From Agromyces aureus (GTDB taxonomy: Bacteria; Actinomycetota; Actinomycetes; Actinomycetales; Microbacteriaceae), in assembly GCF_001660485.1 (NCBI RefSeq), contig NZ_CP013979.1, forward strand, positions 62,001 through 126,000: a stretch of 64,000 nt of DNA. The letters run 5' to 3'. Of this stretch, positions 8,145-16,871 are shown piece by piece; within the stretch, counting starts at the first letter, position 1, and every line of letters begins with the position of its first letter. Below the pieces are notes generated by a model. It was not told the origin of the DNA, searched no databases, and saw nothing but the letters and a program-made list of their open reading frames with translations. The position numbers and the translations under genes are program-made.

Positions 8145-9647
8145 ATGGCCGACAAGCCGAACATCCTGATCATCTGGGGCGATGACATCGGGATCACGAA
8201 CCTGAGCGCCTACTCCGACGGCCTCATGGGGTATCGCACCCCGAACATCGACCGCATCGCCGACGAGGGCGTGCGGTTCACCGACTACTACGGCGAGCAG
8301 AGCTGCACCGCCGGTCGGGCGGCGTTCATCACCGGCCAGAACCCGTACCGCACCGGGCTCACCAAGGTGGGAATGCCCGGGGCGGACCTCGGCCTTCGTG
8401 CGGAGGACCCGACGATCGCCGATGCCCTCAAGCACCACGGCTATGCGACCGGTCAGTTCGGCAAGAACCACCTCGGTGATCGCGACGAGTTCCTGCCGAC
8501 GGCGCACGGATTCGACGAGTTCTTCGGCAACCTGTACCACCTCAACGCCGAGGAGGAGCCCGAGCACCCCGACTACCCGACCGACGAGGAGTTCCCCGGG
8601 TTCAGCGAGAAGTTCCGTCCGCGCGGCGTGATCCACGCCTGGGCGAACGACGACGGCACCCAACGCATCGAGGACACCGGGCCGCTCACCAAGAAGCGCA
8701 TGGAGACGGTCGACGAGGAGTTCCGCGACGCCGCCGCCGATTTCATCCGCGCCAAGGCCGACGACGACCAGCCCTTCTTCGTGTGGTTCAACTCCACCCA
8801 CATGCACTTCCGCACGCACACGAAGCCCGAGAGCAAGGGGCGCGCGGGGCGCTGGCAGTCGGAGTACCACGACACGATGCTCGACCACGACGACGTCGTG
8901 GGGTCGTTGCTCGACCTGCTCGACGAACTCGGCCTCGCCGAGAACACGATCGTCATGTACTCCACCGACAACGGCCCGCACATGAACAGCTGGCCCGACG
9001 CCGGCATGACCCCGTTCCGCAACGAGAAGAACTCGAACTGGGAGGGCGCGTACCGCGTGCCGGCGATGGTGCGCTGGCCCGGGCACATCCCCTCGGGCAC
9101 GGTGCTGAACGGAATCGTGAGTCACAACGACTGGTTCGTCACCCTCCTCGCGGCGGTGGGCGACACGGACGTCGCCGAGCGGTTGAAGCAGGGAACCGAG
9201 CTGCACGGCCGCCCGTACAAGGTGCACCTCGACGGCCACAATCAGCTGGACTACATCACCGGCGAGGTCGATCAGAGCCCGCGCCGCCACTTCTTCTACA
9301 GCTCCGATGACGGCGACCTGACCGCGATGCGGTTCGACAATTGGAAGGTCGTGTTCCTCGAGCAGCGCGCCGTCGGAACGCTCGCCGTCTGGCAGGAGCC
9401 GTACGTGCACCTGCGCTTTCCGAAGCTGTTCAACCTGCGCACCGACCCCTACGAGCGCGCCGACATCACGTCGAACACGTACTGGGATTGGGTGCTCGAG
9501 CACATCTTCCTGTTCATCCCCGCCCAGGCCTACGTGACGAGGATGCTGGGCACGCTCGTCGAGTTCCCGCCGCGTCAGAAGCCGGCGTCGTTCACGATCG
9601 ACCAAGTGCTGGAGCGTCTGGAGAATGCGACTGCCGGGGCGTCCTGA
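8145..9647 (+). CDS. Type I (arylsulfatase-class) sulfatase
   Basis: A 500-residue alkaline-phosphatase-superfamily sulfatase. Metal ligands Asp13-Asp14 (WGDD) and Asp275-Asn276 (STDNG) are visible. The activation site is Cys54 in SCTAGRAAF, a C-x-A-x-R variant of CxPSR, which FGE accepts. It lacks a signal peptide, so it is either cytoplasmic or leaves by an unseen route; FGE also has none. The ATG at 8145 follows the GGAGGGGAA ribosome site closely. It shares the 147-base intergenic region with the divergent FGE gene. The substrate, an organic or carbohydrate sulfate ester, cannot be deduced. An SsuD-like gene nearby suggests sulfur scavenging, but this is only context. Confidence 0.93.
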   Translation: MADKPNILIIWGDDIGITNLSAYSDGLMGYRTPNIDRIADEGVRFTDYYGEQSCTAGRAAFITGQNPYRTGLTKVGMPGADLGLRAEDPTIADALKHHGYATGQFGKNHLGDRDEFLPTAHGFDEFFGNLYHLNAEEEPEHPDYPTDEEFPGFSEKFRPRGVIHAWANDDGTQRIEDTGPLTKKRMETVDEEFRDAAADFIRAKADDDQPFFVWFNSTHMHFRTHTKPESKGRAGRWQSEYHDTMLDHDDVVGSLLDLLDELGLAENTIVMYSTDNGPHMNSWPDAGMTPFRNEKNSNWEGAYRVPAMVRWPGHIPSGTVLNGIVSHNDWFVTLLAAVGDTDVAERLKQGTELHGRPYKVHLDGHNQLDYITGEVDQSPRRHFFYSSDDGDLTAMRFDNWKVVFLEQRAVGTLAVWQEPYVHLRFPKLFNLRTDPYERADITSNTYWDWVLEHIFLFIPAQAYVTRMLGTLVEFPPRQKPASFTIDQVLERLENATAGAS

Positions 9648-9783
9648 CCGACGGGGAGTGCGGGTCGCGTGAGGCGGATGTCTCGCGCGGCCGTCGCCCG
9701 TTCGCTGCACCCGATGAACCCACCGTTCTGAACGGCTCGGGCGAGGCCGTAGAGTTTCGGGCACGAACCCGAGGGAGACGCCC

Positions 9784-10743
9784 GTGCCCGACCAGAACGC
9801 CCGGATGACGATCGACGAGATCGATGCCACGCTGCATCCGGCGTTGAAGAAGGTGCCGGCGCTCAACCTCGAGAACGCGTTCATGCTCGGCCTCATCAGC
9901 CGGGCGTCGGGACTCCAGCCCGGCACGACGGTCGAGGGTGTCGATCGGCGGCTCGTGCGGGCCGGATCGGTCAGGCTCCGCGTCTTCACTCCGGCGAACC
10001 CGAATGGCTCGTCACTCCTCTGGATCCACGGCGGTGGGCTCGTCATGGGCTCGGCCGCCGGCGACGACCGGTTCTGCGGTGAGACGGCGCGTGAGACTGG
10101 CGCGGTGGTGGTCTCGGTCGACTACCGGCTCGCCCCGCGGCATCCGTTCCCCGCGGCGATCGACGACGTGCGGGCCGCGTGGGCGTGGGTGAATGCGTCG
10201 GCGATCGAGCTCGGCATCGACGTCGGGCGCATCGCGATCGGCGGCGCGAGCGCGGGCGGCGGGCTGGCAGCGGCCCTCGTGCAGCGGCTGCACGACGAGG
10301 GCGAGCGGCCGGCGGCGCAGGTGCTCTTCTGCCCGATGCTCGACGACCGCACCGCCGCGAACCGCGACCTCGACGCGCGCAGGCACCTCGTCTGGAACAA
10401 CCGCTCGAACCTCGTCGGGTGGCGGTCGTACCTGGGCTCCGAGCCGGGCTCGGCCGAGGTGCCCGCATACGCCGTCCCTGCCCGTCGCGACGACCTCACC
10501 GGCCTGCCGCCGACGTGGACGTACTGGACCGACCTCGAGCTCTTCGGCGATGAGGATGCCAGGTACGCGCAGGCGCTCTCGGCGGCGGGCGTCGACGTGA
10601 CGAGCGAGGTGGTGCCGGCCGCGGCGCACGGGTTCGAGGTCTGGGCCGGGGAGTCCGAGCTCGCGCAGGCGCTGTTCGGTCGTGCTCGCGCGTGGCTTGC
10701 GTGGCAGCTCGCGACGCCCGAGCCCGCCGCGCCGGTCGAGTAG
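9784..10743 (+). CDS. Alpha/beta hydrolase of the hormone-sensitive-lipase family (esterase)
   Basis: A 319-residue carboxylesterase-type hydrolase. The oxyanion motif HGGG is at residues 82-85, the nucleophile is Ser156 in GGASAGG, the probable acid Asp256 and the base His282 (AAHGFEVW). The substrate is unknown; the family hydrolyses short-chain acyl esters. A GTG start follows a GAGGGAG ribosome site. Its last four codons (CCGGTCGAGTAG, PVE-stop) are the outer arm of a palindromic repeat whose other arm ends the converging TetR gene. Confidence 0.88.
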   Translation: MPDQNARMTIDEIDATLHPALKKVPALNLENAFMLGLISRASGLQPGTTVEGVDRRLVRAGSVRLRVFTPANPNGSSLLWIHGGGLVMGSAAGDDRFCGETARETGAVVVSVDYRLAPRHPFPAAIDDVRAAWAWVNASAIELGIDVGRIAIGGASAGGGLAAALVQRLHDEGERPAAQVLFCPMLDDRTAANRDLDARRHLVWNNRSNLVGWRSYLGSEPGSAEVPAYAVPARRDDLTGLPPTWTYWTDLELFGDEDARYAQALSAAGVDVTSEVVPAAAHGFEVWAGESELAQALFGRARAWLAWQLATPEPAAPVE

Positions 10744-10811
10744 GCCTGCCAGGGCCGTATCGAGACCATCGGTCGCGAACGTGGTCTCGATACGCTTCGC
10801 TACTCGACCGG
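10732..10811. repeat. 80-bp palindromic repeat forming the 3' ends of two convergent genes
   Basis: Outer arms CCGGTCGAGTAG (10732-10743) and CTACTCGACCGG (10800-10811) and inner arms GTATCGAGACCA (10757-10768) and TGGTCTCGATAC (10782-10793) are each perfectly complementary. Both flanking genes end in PVE-stop inside the outer arms. It is the same family as 44495-44572. It could act as a bidirectional terminator. Confidence 0.85.
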
Positions 10812-12197
10812 CGTGAAGCGTGCGAGGTGGGCCTCGAGGTGATCGCCGACGTCGATGGTCGCGGGGTCATAGAGCCACTGCAGCTGCAGGCCGTCCCACA
10901 GGGCGACGAACCAGACGGCTTCGAAGGCGGCATCGATGCGCCGCCCTTCAGCTTCGGCCGCCCTGGCGAACAGGTCGCCGAACTGCGCGATCGCCGATTC
11001 GAAGCGTCGGCGGAAGTAGTCGTGCGCCGGATGCGATGCGGCGGCAGCCTCGGCCGAGAGCACGGCGTAGACCTCGATGAGGCCCGCCTCGTGCTCGGCG
11101 TTGAAGCGGGCATGCCGGGGGATGTCGCGCAGGAACGCGGATGCCGGGGCATCCGCATCGACGGCGATGCGCTCGTCGATGGCGCTGTCGCGATGCGCGA
11201 CGACGGCGCCGAGCAGGTCGTCCTTGCTCGAGAAGTGGTGCAGCAGCGTGGACTTGCCGATGCCCGCCTGCTCGGCGATCTCGCGGAGGCTCGTCGCGTG
11301 GAACCCGCGGCGCGCGAACAGCGTCGATGCGTCGGCCACGATCTGCGCACGCCGGGCCCGCCCGGGGGCGTATCCCGCGTCGGGCTCCGGTTCGGGGGCG
11401 AGGCCGAACCTGGCGATGGCGGGTGCGCGGCCTTCGGTGCCGGATGTCGCGGCGACGCCTGACGCGTCGGCCCCGGTCGCGTCGCGCGGCCCGGTCGCGT
11501 CGGGGTCGGCACCGATCGTGTCGCCCGGGCCGCCCGCGGCATCCGCTCCCCGAAGCCGGTCGAGGTGGCGGTCGAGCATCGCGGGGATGTCGACGAGGCC
11601 AGGCAGGTAGAGCGAGATGAGCTGCAGGCCGTCCCACGCCGCCGCGAGGCGGATCGTCTCGCCCATGGCATCGGTGCCTGGCGGCAGTTCGCCGTCGTCG
11701 ATCGCGGCCTGGAACAGCAGCGACGACCGGGCGCGCAGTTCGGCATGGCGTTCGCGGAAGTGCTCGTGGGCCGGGTGGGCCGCGCTCGTCGCCTCGCCGG
11801 CGAGCGTCGAGAAGAGCGGGATGTAGCCGTCGAGACCCGCGTTGCGCCTCGCGACCTCGCCGAAGGTGCGCAGCCCGTCGCCGCCCGGCCCGAGCGTCGT
11901 CTCGAGGTCGGCCTCGGTGATGGCGGCGAACTCGGCGACGATCTCTTCGAGGATCTCGTCTTTCGACGCGAAATGGCGGATCACGCCGGGGTGCGAGAGG
12001 CCCGCCTCGGCGGCGATGTCGCGCATCGAGACGGCGCCGAATCCGCGTTCGATGAACAGGCGGGAGGCCGCGGCCAGGATGTTCGCGCGGGTGCGGGCGG
12101 TTGCGGCGGCGCGGTTCGTCGGCGGCGAGGCGGGCGCCGCGGCATCCGTCGACGAGCCTGTCGCGACCGTCGCGACCGTGGTGATCACCTGCTCCAT
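10800..12197 (-). CDS. Tandem (double) TetR-family regulator
   Basis: A 465-residue protein made of two complete TetR units. Unit 1 spans about residues 35-215 with its HTH in SMRDIAAEAGLSHPGVIRHF; unit 2 spans about 279-460 with SLREIAEQAGIGKSTLLHHF. The ligand halves also match (SAAHPAHEHFRERH against ASHPAHDYFRRRF; AWDGLQLISLYLPGLVDI against LWDGLQLQWLYDPATIDV), so a whole gene was duplicated. A 60-residue Ala/Gly/Asp-rich linker joins them. The frame extends to 12284, but that part would translate the operator repeats. The ATG at 12197 has a GGGGG ribosome site. It is divergent from the MFS-GH3 genes, its likely target. Confidence 0.88.
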   Translation of the reverse strand: MEQVITTVATVATGSSTDAAAPASPPTNRAAATARTRANILAAASRLFIERGFGAVSMRDIAAEAGLSHPGVIRHFASKDEILEEIVAEFAAITEADLETTLGPGGDGLRTFGEVARRNAGLDGYIPLFSTLAGEATSAAHPAHEHFRERHAELRARSSLLFQAAIDDGELPPGTDAMGETIRLAAAWDGLQLISLYLPGLVDIPAMLDRHLDRLRGADAAGGPGDTIGADPDATGPRDATGADASGVAATSGTEGRAPAIARFGLAPEPEPDAGYAPGRARRAQIVADASTLFARRGFHATSLREIAEQAGIGKSTLLHHFSSKDDLLGAVVAHRDSAIDERIAVDADAPASAFLRDIPRHARFNAEHEAGLIEVYAVLSAEAAAASHPAHDYFRRRFESAIAQFGDLFARAAEAEGRRIDAAFEAVWFVALWDGLQLQWLYDPATIDVGDHLEAHLARFTPVE

Positions 12198-12239
12198 GCC
12201 GCCCCCGATTCGTGGTTCGAGCCATCCTCCCACAGCATC

Positions 12240-12276
12240 GTTACCACTTGTTCGAATTTCAGTTACCACTTGGTCG
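12240..12276. promoter_or_regulatory. Two direct-repeat operators for the tandem TetR
   Basis: GTTACCACTTGTTCG (12240-12254) and GTTACCACTTGGTCG (12262-12276) differ at one base and start exactly 22 bp apart, about two helical turns. They lie between the divergent regulator and MFS genes. The AT-rich stretch stands out from the surroundings and probably includes the promoters. Confidence 0.7.
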
Positions 12277-12335
12277 GGATTCATGTATCCTCATCCGAGA
12301 GCCAAAGACGGCTCGGTTTTCGTGAAAGGAAACTC

Positions 12336-13646
12336 ATGACAGAGTCGTCACTCACCGACACGGTCGCCCCCGGCGGCAACCTCCCCGGCGACAGCACCGG
12401 TGCGGCCGGTCGGACCGGCAGGACGCCCAGGGGCTACATCCCCACGCTCGCGCTGTCGAACTTCGGCCTCTACATGGCCCTCCTCACGCCCGTGCTCGTC
12501 TCGCTCGCCTTCAAGGTGCAGCACATCACCGACTCGCCCGAAGCGGCGACGAACGCGCTCGGCCTCATCATGGGCGTCGGCGCCCTCTTCGCCCTCGTCT
12601 GCAACCCGCTCGTCGGCCGCCTCTCCGACCGCACGGTCTCGCGCTTCGGCATGCGTCGCCCGTGGATGCTCGGCGGCGTGCTCGTGGGCCTCGCGGCCTT
12701 CGCCCTCATCGGCGTCGCGACGAACGTGTGGATCGTGCTCCTCGCCTGGTGCGTCGTGCAGGCGTCGCTCAACGGCGTCATGGCCGCGTCGACCGCGACC
12801 GTCCCCGACCAGGTGCCCGTGAACTCGCGCGGCAAGGTCTCGGGCATCATCGGCCTGACGACCCCGCTCGGCATCCTCGGCGGCAGCTTCCTCGTGAACT
12901 TCCTCTCCGACGACCTCAGCCGCTTCGTGGTGCCCGGCCTCATCGCCGCCGTGTTCGTCACGATCTTCGTGTTCGTGCTGAAGGACCGCGTGCTCACCGA
13001 GAAGCCCGTCGAGCGCTACGGCGTCAAGGAGTTCTTCGGCTCGTTCGTCTTCAACCCGCGCAAGCACCCGGACTTCGGCTGGACCTGGCTCACGAAGTTC
13101 CTCATCATGTTCGGCTACGCGGGAATCGCCACGTTCCTGCCGTTCTACCTGACCGAGCAGTTCGGCCTCAGCGAGCAGGACGCGATCGGCACGATCCTCA
13201 TGGCGAACCTCGCGTCGATGGCCGCGATGGCGCTCTCGGGCCCCATCGGCGGCATCCTCTCCGACAAGATCGGCAAGCGCCGCCCGTTCGTCGCGGTCGC
13301 CGGAGGCGTCATGGTGCTCGGCCTCGTCGTGCTCGCCTTCGCGCCGAGCATCCCCGTGGTGCTCGTGGCCCAGGCCATCATCGGCTTCGGCGCCGGCTCG
13401 TTCATGTCGGTCGACACGGCCCTCGCGACCCAGGTGCTCCCGAACCAGAAGGACACCGCGAAGGACCTCGGCGTGCTGAACATGGCCAACGCCCTGCCGC
13501 AGTCGCTCGCCCCCGTCATCGCCCCCGCGATCATCGCCTTCGGTGCCACGACCTCCCTCGGGGGTTACAGCACCTTCTACCTCTTCGGCGCCCTCGTGGC
13601 GCTCGCCGGCGCCGTGCTCGTCTACCGCATCAAGGGAGTGAAGTAA
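12336..13646 (+). CDS. MFS transporter, probable glycoside uptake
   Basis: A 436-residue major facilitator with about 12 membrane segments and the loop 2-3 motif GRLSDRTVSRFGMRRPW (residues about 90-106), repeated in the second half as GGILSDKIGKRRP. This resembles the glycoside/sugar MFS group. The start follows GAAAGGA by six bases. It is separated by only four bases from a GH3 glycosidase gene, and both lie opposite the tandem TetR. The arrangement suggests uptake of a beta-glycoside that is hydrolysed inside the cell, with TetR sensing the ligand. A drug exporter role cannot be excluded from sequence alone. Confidence 0.85.
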   Translation: MTESSLTDTVAPGGNLPGDSTGAAGRTGRTPRGYIPTLALSNFGLYMALLTPVLVSLAFKVQHITDSPEAATNALGLIMGVGALFALVCNPLVGRLSDRTVSRFGMRRPWMLGGVLVGLAAFALIGVATNVWIVLLAWCVVQASLNGVMAASTATVPDQVPVNSRGKVSGIIGLTTPLGILGGSFLVNFLSDDLSRFVVPGLIAAVFVTIFVFVLKDRVLTEKPVERYGVKEFFGSFVFNPRKHPDFGWTWLTKFLIMFGYAGIATFLPFYLTEQFGLSEQDAIGTILMANLASMAAMALSGPIGGILSDKIGKRRPFVAVAGGVMVLGLVVLAFAPSIPVVLVAQAIIGFGAGSFMSVDTALATQVLPNQKDTAKDLGVLNMANALPQSLAPVIAPAIIAFGATTSLGGYSTFYLFGALVALAGAVLVYRIKGVK

Positions 13647-13650
13647 CACC

Positions 13651-15483
13651 ATGACCGACACCATCGAGAACCTCGACCACGGAACGACGGATGCCGCGGC
13701 ATCCGCAGACCTGCCCGTCGACCCCACCTACCGCGACGCGAGCCTGCCCGTCGACGAGCGCGTCGAGAACCTGCTCGGCCAGATGACCCTGCAGGAGAAG
13801 ACCGGCCTGTTCTTCCAGACCATGATCGCGATGAGCCAGGATGGCGAGCTCGCCGAGGCGAACCCGATGTTCGGGCTGCCGTCGAATGAAGACCAGGTCA
13901 TCGGCAAGGGTATGACGCACTTCAACGTGCTCGGCTCCGCCCCGTCGGGCGAGCTCATGGCACGCTGGCACAACAAGCTGCAGGAGCTCGCCGCATCGAC
14001 GCGCCTCGGCATCCCCGTGACGATCTCGACCGACCCGCGCCACTCGTTCAGCGACAACCCGCTCGCGGGCATGCTCTCGGGACCGTTCTCGAGCTGGCCC
14101 GAGACCATCGGCCTCGCGGCGATCCGCGATGAGGCGCTCGTCGAGCGCTTCGGCGACATCGCCCGCCAGGAGTACACGGCCGTCGGCATCCGCGTGGCCT
14201 TGCACCCGCAGATCGACCTCGCCACCGAGCCGCGTTGGGGCCGTCAGGTCGCGACGTTCGGCGAGGACGCCGAGCTCACGGGCAAGCTGGGTGCCGCCTA
14301 CATCCGCGGGTTCCAGGGCGAGTCGTTCGGGCCGGGCTCGGTGTCGACGATGACGAAGCACTTCCCGGGCGGCGGCCCCCAGATGGACGGCGAAGACGCG
14401 CACTTCCCGCACGGCCGCGAGCAGGTCTACCCCGGCGGCGAGTTCGAGCTGCACCTCAAGCCCTTCGAGGACGCCTTCGCGGCCGGCACCCGCCAGATCA
14501 TGCCGTACTACGGCATGCCCGTCGGCACCGAGTACGAGGAGGTCGGCTTCGGCTTCAACAAGTCGGTCATCACGGGCCTGCTGCGCGAGCGCTACGCGTT
14601 CGACGGCATCGTCTGCACCGACTGGGGGCTCATCTCCGACGCCGAGATCTTCGGCGAGCCGTTCCCGGCCCGCGCCTGGGGCGTCGAGCACCTCACGCCG
14701 CGCGAGCGCGTGATCAAGGTGCTCGAGGCCGGCGCCGACCAGTTCGGCGGCGAGGCGATTCCCGAGCTGCTCGTCGAGCTCGTCGAGGCCGGCGAGGTCA
14801 GCGAGGAGCGGTTGGACGTCTCGGCGCGCCGCCTGCTGCGCGAGAAGTTCGTGCTCGGCCTCTTCGACGAGCCCTACGTCGACGTCGAGCACGCCGGTCG
14901 TGTGGTGGGCTCCGACGAGTTCATCGCCGCGGGCGAGGCCGCCCAGCGCGCCTCGATCACGGTGCTCACCAACACGGTGACGGATGCCGGCGCGCCGACG
15001 CTTCCCCTCGCGCGCGGGCTCAAGCTGTACGTCGAGGGCATCGCCCCCGAGGTCGCCGCCGAGTACGGCACCGTCGTCGAGACCCCGGCCGAGGCGGATG
15101 TCGCGGTGATCCGCACGCACGCCCCGTTCGAGGTGCGCTCGTCGACGTTCGAGAACTTCTTCCACCAGGGGTCGCTCGACTTCACGGAGGAAGCGGTCGC
15201 GCACCTCCGCGAGGTCACGGCCGCCGTGCCGACCGTGATCGACGTGCACCTCGACCGCCCGGCGATCCTCACGCCGTTCATCGACGACGCCGCGGCCGTC
15301 GTGGGCAACTACGGCGCCAGCGCGCGCGCCGTGCTCGACGTGCTGACGGGAGCCGTCGCGCCCCTCGGCAAGCTGCCGTTCGACCTGCCGTCGAGCATGG
15401 CCGCCGTCGAGGCGAGCCGCGAAGACGTGCCGTTCGACACGAAGGACCCGCTGTTCCGGTTCGGCCACGGGCTCAGCCTGTAG
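13651..15483 (+). CDS. Glycoside hydrolase family 3 beta-glycosidase
   Basis: A 610-residue GH3 enzyme. The barrel domain carries KHFPGGG (Lys236, His237) and the nucleophile Asp324 in GIVCTDWG; the C-terminal alpha/beta sandwich ends with the usual RFGHGLSL. There is no signal peptide, so it works in the cytoplasm, in line with the MFS gene four bases upstream. GH3 enzymes split terminal beta-glucosides, xylosides or other sugars; the exact sugar is open. Residues 14-18 (DAAAS) are encoded by a perfect GGATGCCGCGGCATCC palindrome (13689-13704), in a variable N-terminal stretch before the conserved domain. Confidence 0.92.
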   Translation: MTDTIENLDHGTTDAAASADLPVDPTYRDASLPVDERVENLLGQMTLQEKTGLFFQTMIAMSQDGELAEANPMFGLPSNEDQVIGKGMTHFNVLGSAPSGELMARWHNKLQELAASTRLGIPVTISTDPRHSFSDNPLAGMLSGPFSSWPETIGLAAIRDEALVERFGDIARQEYTAVGIRVALHPQIDLATEPRWGRQVATFGEDAELTGKLGAAYIRGFQGESFGPGSVSTMTKHFPGGGPQMDGEDAHFPHGREQVYPGGEFELHLKPFEDAFAAGTRQIMPYYGMPVGTEYEEVGFGFNKSVITGLLRERYAFDGIVCTDWGLISDAEIFGEPFPARAWGVEHLTPRERVIKVLEAGADQFGGEAIPELLVELVEAGEVSEERLDVSARRLLREKFVLGLFDEPYVDVEHAGRVVGSDEFIAAGEAAQRASITVLTNTVTDAGAPTLPLARGLKLYVEGIAPEVAAEYGTVVETPAEADVAVIRTHAPFEVRSSTFENFFHQGSLDFTEEAVAHLREVTAAVPTVIDVHLDRPAILTPFIDDAAAVVGNYGASARAVLDVLTGAVAPLGKLPFDLPSSMAAVEASREDVPFDTKDPLFRFGHGLSL

Positions 15484-15504
15484 GTCCTGCTTCCTCGATC
15501 GAGG

Positions 15505-15546
15505 CATCGGCCCCGCGACATCCGGACGGATGCCGCGGGGCCGATG
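15505..15546 (+). terminator. Strong hairpin terminator after the GH3 gene
   Basis: Arms CATCGGCCCCGCGACATCCG (15505-15524) and CGGATGCCGCGGGGCCGATG (15527-15546) pair over 20 bp with one mismatch. It sits between the GH3 gene and the converging ClC gene and can serve both. Confidence 0.75.
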
Positions 15547-15569
15547 TCGTGCTGCCGTTCGCCGGGGCC

Positions 15570-16871
15570 CTACCAGCGCGGCGCCCGGCGCCGTCTGGAT
15601 CCCGGCTCGAGCGCGGCATCGGCAGCGGGAGCCTTGATGACCAGCTCGGGCGCCCGCGTCACCATGAGCCAGATCGGCAGGATGATGATGCAGAGCGGGG
15701 CGAGCACCGCCATGTCACCGCAGAGCGCGACACCGATGAAGATCGAGATCCAGCCGTCGCGGGTGGCGACGAGGGTGATGCCCATGGCGCCGCACGCCAC
15801 CGCGAGCGAGATCGGCAGGTCGGGCAGCAGCGCGTACCCGAGCAGGCCGAGCGCGGTGCCGATGAAGACCACCGGGAAGATGCGGCCGCCACGGAACCCG
15901 GCGCTCGCCGCGATCAGGAGGGCGATGACCTTGATGCCGGCGAACGCCGCGAGCTGGCCGGCCGTGTACTCGTCGGGGTCGGACAGCAGTTGGCCGGCCT
16001 GGTCGAGTCCCTTGAAGAGCGTGAGCGGGCCGCCGAGCATCCCGAGAAGTCCGAGCACGACGCCGCCGAGCGTGATGCCGATGAACGGATTCGGCAGGGC
16101 GTGGAACACGCGGTGCAGGTACGGGAAGGCCCATGCAGCAGCGATGCCGAGGAGCGCCGAGACTGCGGCGACGACGAATCCGGTGAGCAGGTAGATCGGT
16201 TGGAGGGCGCCCATCGGCTCGAGGGTGAACGCGATCTTCTGGCCGCCGAGGAGGTCCATGGTCGCCGCTCCGGCACCCGCAGCTGCGAGGGGCAGGAACA
16301 GGCGGTCCCAGAGGGAGCCGCCCGATTTCATCGCGCCGACCATGCCCGTGAACACGAGGGCCGCAGCAACGGGGGTTCCGAAGAGGGCGCCGATCGTGCC
16401 GGCGATCGCGAGCGCGGCGATCTGCTGCTGCGGCACCTTCGCGAAGCGAGCGAGCAACGCGATCGCCAGTGTCGCGTTAATGGCGATGATCGGGTTCTCG
16501 GGCCCGAGGCTGACGCCGCCCGCGAGCCCGAGCACCACCACGAGCGCGATCGACGGCAGCGCCTTGAGCCCCGGGAACGGGCCGGAGAGCTCGGTGGTCG
16601 CCGAGTCGGGGCCCGCGTGGCCCGGCACGAGCCAGACGATCGCCCCGACGGCGATGCCCGTGACGGTCAGTACCGTGAAGATCCACCATGGTGTCGCCTC
16701 GTCGGCGCCGAACGCGCCGGGCAGCGTGGTCCAGAGGAAGCCCTGCAGCAGTTCGGCGAGGCCGTTCAGCAGGTGCAGGCTCAGTGCCGACCCGATGCCG
16801 ATGGCGATCGCCGGGATGGCGAGGAGGGCGAGTCGCCGGGCGCCGGGCCCGCTCGCGGCATCATCGGTCAC
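15570..16871 (-). CDS. ClC-family chloride channel or H+/Cl- antiporter
   Basis: A 433-residue ClC protein with about ten hydrophobic segments. Recognisable are GGVSLGPENP (the ClC selectivity motif GxxxGPE form), GTIGALFGTPVAAALVFTGM, and the later GFRGGRIFPVVFIGTALG block (GxFxP equivalent). It moves chloride or exchanges it for protons. It starts with a GTG at 16871 that overlaps the stop of the upstream PPOX gene by four bases (GTGA), so the two are co-translated. The open frame runs to 17018, but that part overlaps the PPOX gene and is not credible as coding. Confidence 0.9.
   Translation of the reverse strand: MTDDAASGPGARRLALLAIPAIAIGIGSALSLHLLNGLAELLQGFLWTTLPGAFGADEATPWWIFTVLTVTGIAVGAIVWLVPGHAGPDSATTELSGPFPGLKALPSIALVVVLGLAGGVSLGPENPIIAINATLAIALLARFAKVPQQQIAALAIAGTIGALFGTPVAAALVFTGMVGAMKSGGSLWDRLFLPLAAAGAGAATMDLLGGQKIAFTLEPMGALQPIYLLTGFVVAAVSALLGIAAAWAFPYLHRVFHALPNPFIGITLGGVVLGLLGMLGGPLTLFKGLDQAGQLLSDPDEYTAGQLAAFAGIKVIALLIAASAGFRGGRIFPVVFIGTALGLLGYALLPDLPISLAVACGAMGITLVATRDGWISIFIGVALCGDMAVLAPLCIIILPIWLMVTRAPELVIKAPAADAALEPGSRRRRAPRW

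Noticed and set aside
12198..12284. Longer start of the tandem TetR at 12284
   Set aside because: The extra residues translate the direct-repeat operators; the start at 12197 has a GGGGG ribosome site.
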